Assembly: GCF_004764705.1 (NCBI RefSeq)
Contig: NZ_SHLX01000007.1
Location: 186,001 to 250,000 of the forward strand
Source of the DNA: Paenibacillus cymbidii
GTDB taxonomy: Bacteria; Bacillota; Bacilli; Paenibacillales; NBRC-103111
Direction of reading: 5' to 3'
DNA length: 64,000 nt
Shown here: one piece after another, positions 61,527 through 64,000 of the stretch
Numbering within the stretch: position 1 is the first letter of the stretch
Layout: every line of letters starts with the position of its first letter
Position numbers and translations under genes: made by a program
Notes under the pieces: generated by a model
Told to the model about the DNA's origin: nothing
Seen by the model: the letters and a program-made list of their open reading frames with translations, nothing else
Databases searched by the model: none

Positions 61527-63134
61527 GTGAACAAACGGATCGCTTCAACGCGCGTCGCAATCGCTTCAGTCGTGGCGCTTTCGCTTCTGTTGTCGGCTTG
61601 TTCCAAAAATGAATCCAAAGGCAATTCCGCTTCATCTTCGCCATCACCGTCGGCTTCGGCCGCGGGCAGCGCCAAACCGAGCGACAGCGGCAAAAAGACC
61701 GACTTGCCGCCGGTCGAACTCAGCTGGTATTTGCCGATCAGCCCGCAGAAGGACACCGCGCTGGTCGAAGCGGAAATCAACAAGTATTTGAAGGACAAAA
61801 TCAACGCCACCATCAAGCTCAACTTTATCGATTTTGGCGCTTACGAATCCAAAATGAACACGATGACCGCCACCGGCGAAGTATTCGACATGGCGTGGAC
61901 CGCCAACTGGGGCTTTGACTTTACCCGCGCCGTCGCCAAAGGCTCTTTTGCCGAAATGGACGAATTGCTGCCGAAATATGCCCCCGAGCTGAACAAGAAG
62001 CTGGAAAAGTATTGGAACGCAATCAAAATCGACAACAAAATTTACGGCATCCCGTTCAACCTGACGACCGTGCCGCAAGCGCAAGGCGTGGTGCTGTTCA
62101 AGGATCTTGTCGACAAGTACAAGTTCGATACGTCCAAGGTGAAAAGCTTGCGCGATCTGGAGCCGTTCTATGACGCGGTGCTCAAAAACGAAAAAGACGT
62201 AACTGCGATCGGCACCGACAACACGCACGGCGGTTCATTCGTCAATCTATTCAGCCCGACGTGGCTGCAGGAAGGCGCGTTCAATACGGTCGGCATCATT
62301 CGTCTGGACGATCCGAATCTGAAAATTGTCAACCAGTACGATCAACCGGAAGTGAAAGAAGCGCTCAAAGTCGCCCGCGACTGGTACCAGAAGGGCTACT
62401 TCAAAAAAGACGTGCTAGCGATCAAAGATCCGGAGCAGGATTTTATCGCCGGCAAATACGCCTCCAACTTCGCCGGCGTTGCGCCCGGCTGGGATGCCGG
62501 CATGGGCTCCCGCTGGAAGCATCCGCTCGTTCAGGTGTATTGGGAGAACCGCGAACAGAAGCCGCTGGCGACGTCGACCGGCCTGCTCTCCTCGATGACG
62601 GCGATCAGCAAAACATCGAAAAACAAAGAACGCGCAATGATGTTCCTCAATCTCGTCAACACCGATCCGGTGCTTTACAACCTGCTTGGCTTCGGCATCG
62701 AAGGCAAGCATTACAAAATCATCAAAAAGGTCGGCGACCGTCCCGACCAGGTGCTTGTCGGCGACCCGGACGGCGTCGATCCGAAGGCGAACGGTTACTC
62801 GCACCAGTTGGAATGGATGTTCGGCGATCCGTGGAACGCGTACCAACGCAGCGAAGCAAGCCTCGGCGTGTCGAAGCTGCAGCAGGATTGGCTGGCCAAG
62901 GCGCAAGTTTCGCCGATCTTCGGCTGGAACTTCAACGGCGAGAAAGTCGCCGACAAACTGGCTACCGTAGCGACCGTCGTGTCGCAATACTGGATTCCGC
63001 TCAGCATCGGCGCCGTCGATCCGGACGTCGAGCTGCCAAAATTCCTCGAGAAGCTGAAAAATGCCGGCGCTGACGCCATCATCGCCGAGAAGCAGAAACA
63101 GCTTGATGCGTGGAAGGCGACGCAGAAGAAGTAA
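61527..63134 (+). CDS. LplA-type extracellular oligosaccharide-binding lipoprotein
   Basis: This 535-aa lipoprotein has lipobox LLLSAC|SKNE, a Ser/Pro/Ala linker and a family-1 solute-binding fold (VELSWYLPISPQKDTALVEAEINKYLKD, GEVFDMAWTANWGFDF, WMFGDPWNAYQRSE). GTG 61527 is eight bases after GGGGAGG; the nearby ATG 61521 is too close to the site. It completes a three-gene importer without its own ATPase. A strong terminator follows 34 bases after the stop. Confidence 0.93.
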   Translation: MNKRIASTRVAIASVVALSLLLSACSKNESKGNSASSSPSPSASAAGSAKPSDSGKKTDLPPVELSWYLPISPQKDTALVEAEINKYLKDKINATIKLNFIDFGAYESKMNTMTATGEVFDMAWTANWGFDFTRAVAKGSFAEMDELLPKYAPELNKKLEKYWNAIKIDNKIYGIPFNLTTVPQAQGVVLFKDLVDKYKFDTSKVKSLRDLEPFYDAVLKNEKDVTAIGTDNTHGGSFVNLFSPTWLQEGAFNTVGIIRLDDPNLKIVNQYDQPEVKEALKVARDWYQKGYFKKDVLAIKDPEQDFIAGKYASNFAGVAPGWDAGMGSRWKHPLVQVYWENREQKPLATSTGLLSSMTAISKTSKNKERAMMFLNLVNTDPVLYNLLGFGIEGKHYKIIKKVGDRPDQVLVGDPDGVDPKANGYSHQLEWMFGDPWNAYQRSEASLGVSKLQQDWLAKAQVSPIFGWNFNGEKVADKLATVATVVSQYWIPLSIGAVDPDVELPKFLEKLKNAGADAIIAEKQKQLDAWKATQKK

Positions 63135-63168
63135 AGCTTGGTGCGGCGTAGCATCATAATATTACTTG

Positions 63169-63208
63169 AAATGGCGGTGCGGGGACTTTCCCTGCACCGC
63201 CATTTTTC
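63169..63208 (+). terminator. Rho-independent terminator of the second importer operon
   Basis: AAATGGCGGTGC-GGGG pairs with CCCTGCACCGCCATTT around a short TTT loop, followed by TTTC. It ends the LplABC-type operon. Confidence 0.9.
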
Positions 63209-63298
63209 AACCGTGCGCCGCGGCTTCTTTGGTTTCGCATCAGGATTGCGATGTGGTACAATAGCCCGTGAACAATGACTATCGCCGAGGTGATTCGG

Positions 63299-64000
63299 AT
63301 GCTCATGCGCGGGAAGCCTAACAAAAGCAATGTATTCAAGCGCTTCCTTGTCTCTTTTTTGTTCACGCTGATCATCCCGATCGTACTGTCGAGCTTTACC
63401 TACTACGAAGCGGTTCAAATCGTCGAAACGCAGTCCCGCGAAGCCAAGCTGTACGTGTTGGAACAGGCCCGGGATACGCTTGACAAGCAATGGGCCGATA
63501 TGGACGAGGCGGCGATCAAGCTGTCCTTCGACTCCCGTCTGATGGGTCTTTATCACTTGCAGGCGCCGCTCGGCAACTCCCCCGCCCTCTTCGATATCTG
63601 GAATTACTATAAAGACTTTCGTTCTTCGGCTGTTATGGGAAGCGCATTCACGAATACGTTTTTCGTTGTGTTGAAGAATAGCGACCTTGTATTCTCCAAA
63701 GAACAGACGACCGACTCTTCGAAAACGTTTTATCAAGACTCCTTTCAGTACGACGGCATGTCGTACGAGGAGTGGCACGCGCTTCTGTTCGACCGGCCGC
63801 ACTTCCGCGATGTGCTATCGTCCCGGAACGCCCGTCTGAACGGAGATGAGAAGTCCGTCATCACGTACATGACCTCGCTGCCGCTTGGCACGAACCAGGA
63901 AATACAAGCCGTAGTAGTGTTCGCGATTGAAGGCAACGATATGATGAAGCTCGTCGGAATCGGCGAGGCGGAGGAAGCCGACGGTCATACGTTTGCTATC
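63299..64000 (+). CDS. N-terminal part of a membrane-anchored sensor/regulator, cut by right edge
   Basis: The 234 codons visible begin MLMRGKPNKSNVFKRFLVSFLFTLIIPIVLSSFTYYEAV (one membrane helix) followed by an extracellular sensor-like region (EQARDTLDKQWADMDEAAIKLSFDSRLMGL, KSVITYMTSLPLGTNQEIQAVVVFAIEG). This matches the N-terminal half of YesN/AraC-type one-component regulators or YesM kinases; the part that decides between them lies outside. GAGGTG six bases upstream sets ATG 63299. A TACAAT -10 box lies at 63257-63262 with a weak -35. Confidence 0.75.
   Translation, partial: MLMRGKPNKSNVFKRFLVSFLFTLIIPIVLSSFTYYEAVQIVETQSREAKLYVLEQARDTLDKQWADMDEAAIKLSFDSRLMGLYHLQAPLGNSPALFDIWNYYKDFRSSAVMGSAFTNTFFVVLKNSDLVFSKEQTTDSSKTFYQDSFQYDGMSYEEWHALLFDRPHFRDVLSSRNARLNGDEKSVITYMTSLPLGTNQEIQAVVVFAIEGNDMMKLVGIGEAEEADGHTFAI

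Overview
The window looks like chromosomal DNA from a GC-rich member of the Paenibacillaceae (Paenibacillus or Cohnella type). The evidence is gene content: LplABC-type sugar importers paired with large membrane-anchored YesN/AraC regulators, an alpha-L-rhamnosidase and other secreted glycan enzymes, a YheC/D-type spore-coat ATP-grasp protein, DUF309 and YxcD proteins, and AGGAGG-type ribosome binding sites with frequent GTG and TTG starts. I saw no rRNA, tRNA, CRISPR array, phage genes or complete insertion sequence.

Layout. 1-2.4 kb: M32 carboxypeptidase (cut by the left edge), a HesB/YqkB-like protein and a beta-carbonic anhydrase. 2.7-9.8 kb: a five-gene operon on the minus strand, with a lipoprotein, a HlyD/MacA adaptor, a MacB-type ATPase and permease, and an 852-aa exported protein. 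10.2-15.7 kb: a frameshifted endonuclease/HTH gene, DUF309 plus a response regulator/sensor kinase pair, two small envelope-associated genes and a 2-hydroxyacid dehydrogenase. 15.8-17.7 kb: a GH18 protein with an N-terminal repeat array. 18.5-28.6 kb: a uronate/pectin-like utilisation locus (YesN-type regulator, two permeases, binding protein, beta-helix protein, uronate-isomerase-like amidohydrolase). 29-31.6 kb: rbsD, a small protein and an SDR divergent from a LacI regulator, with a GntR-like operator between them. 32.1-33.5 kb: a markedly AT-rich island encoding a secreted protein and a small membrane protein, arranged like a bacteriocin and its immunity gene. 33.7-42.4 kb: a LiaF-like membrane protein, a GH78 rhamnosidase with a divergent AraC regulator, and molybdate modA/modB with a divergent MoeA/PBP-type regulator. 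42.5-47.1 kb: an SbnA/SbnB 2,3-diaminopropionate module with an adenylate-forming ligase and no NRPS, then a YheC/D ATP-grasp gene. 47.4-48.7 kb: a C39-like protease, a GNAT acetyltransferase and a cupin remnant. 49.1-54.2 kb: a decaying sulfated-glycan locus (sulfatase with an in-frame stop, permease with an internal deletion, sensor-kinase stub fused onto a second permease, intact heparinase-II/III-like lyase). 55-56.8 kb: tandem pentapeptide-repeat proteins and an orphan transposase zinc-ribbon protein. 57-64 kb: a second intact YesN regulator plus LplABC-type importer, and the start of another membrane regulator.

The most unusual non-coding signal is a family of about 195-bp intergenic elements, each made of four small hairpins, at 2431-2626, 18022-18217, 47134-47332, 48768-48963 and 54256-54443. 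Four of the five lie between convergent gene ends. The fifth abuts a truncated cupin gene at the edge of shared flanking sequence, which suggests these elements move. Two long palindromes flank one copy, and two further short palindrome families (AATAGCGG… and AACGGTTCTGA…) occupy other intergenic spaces.
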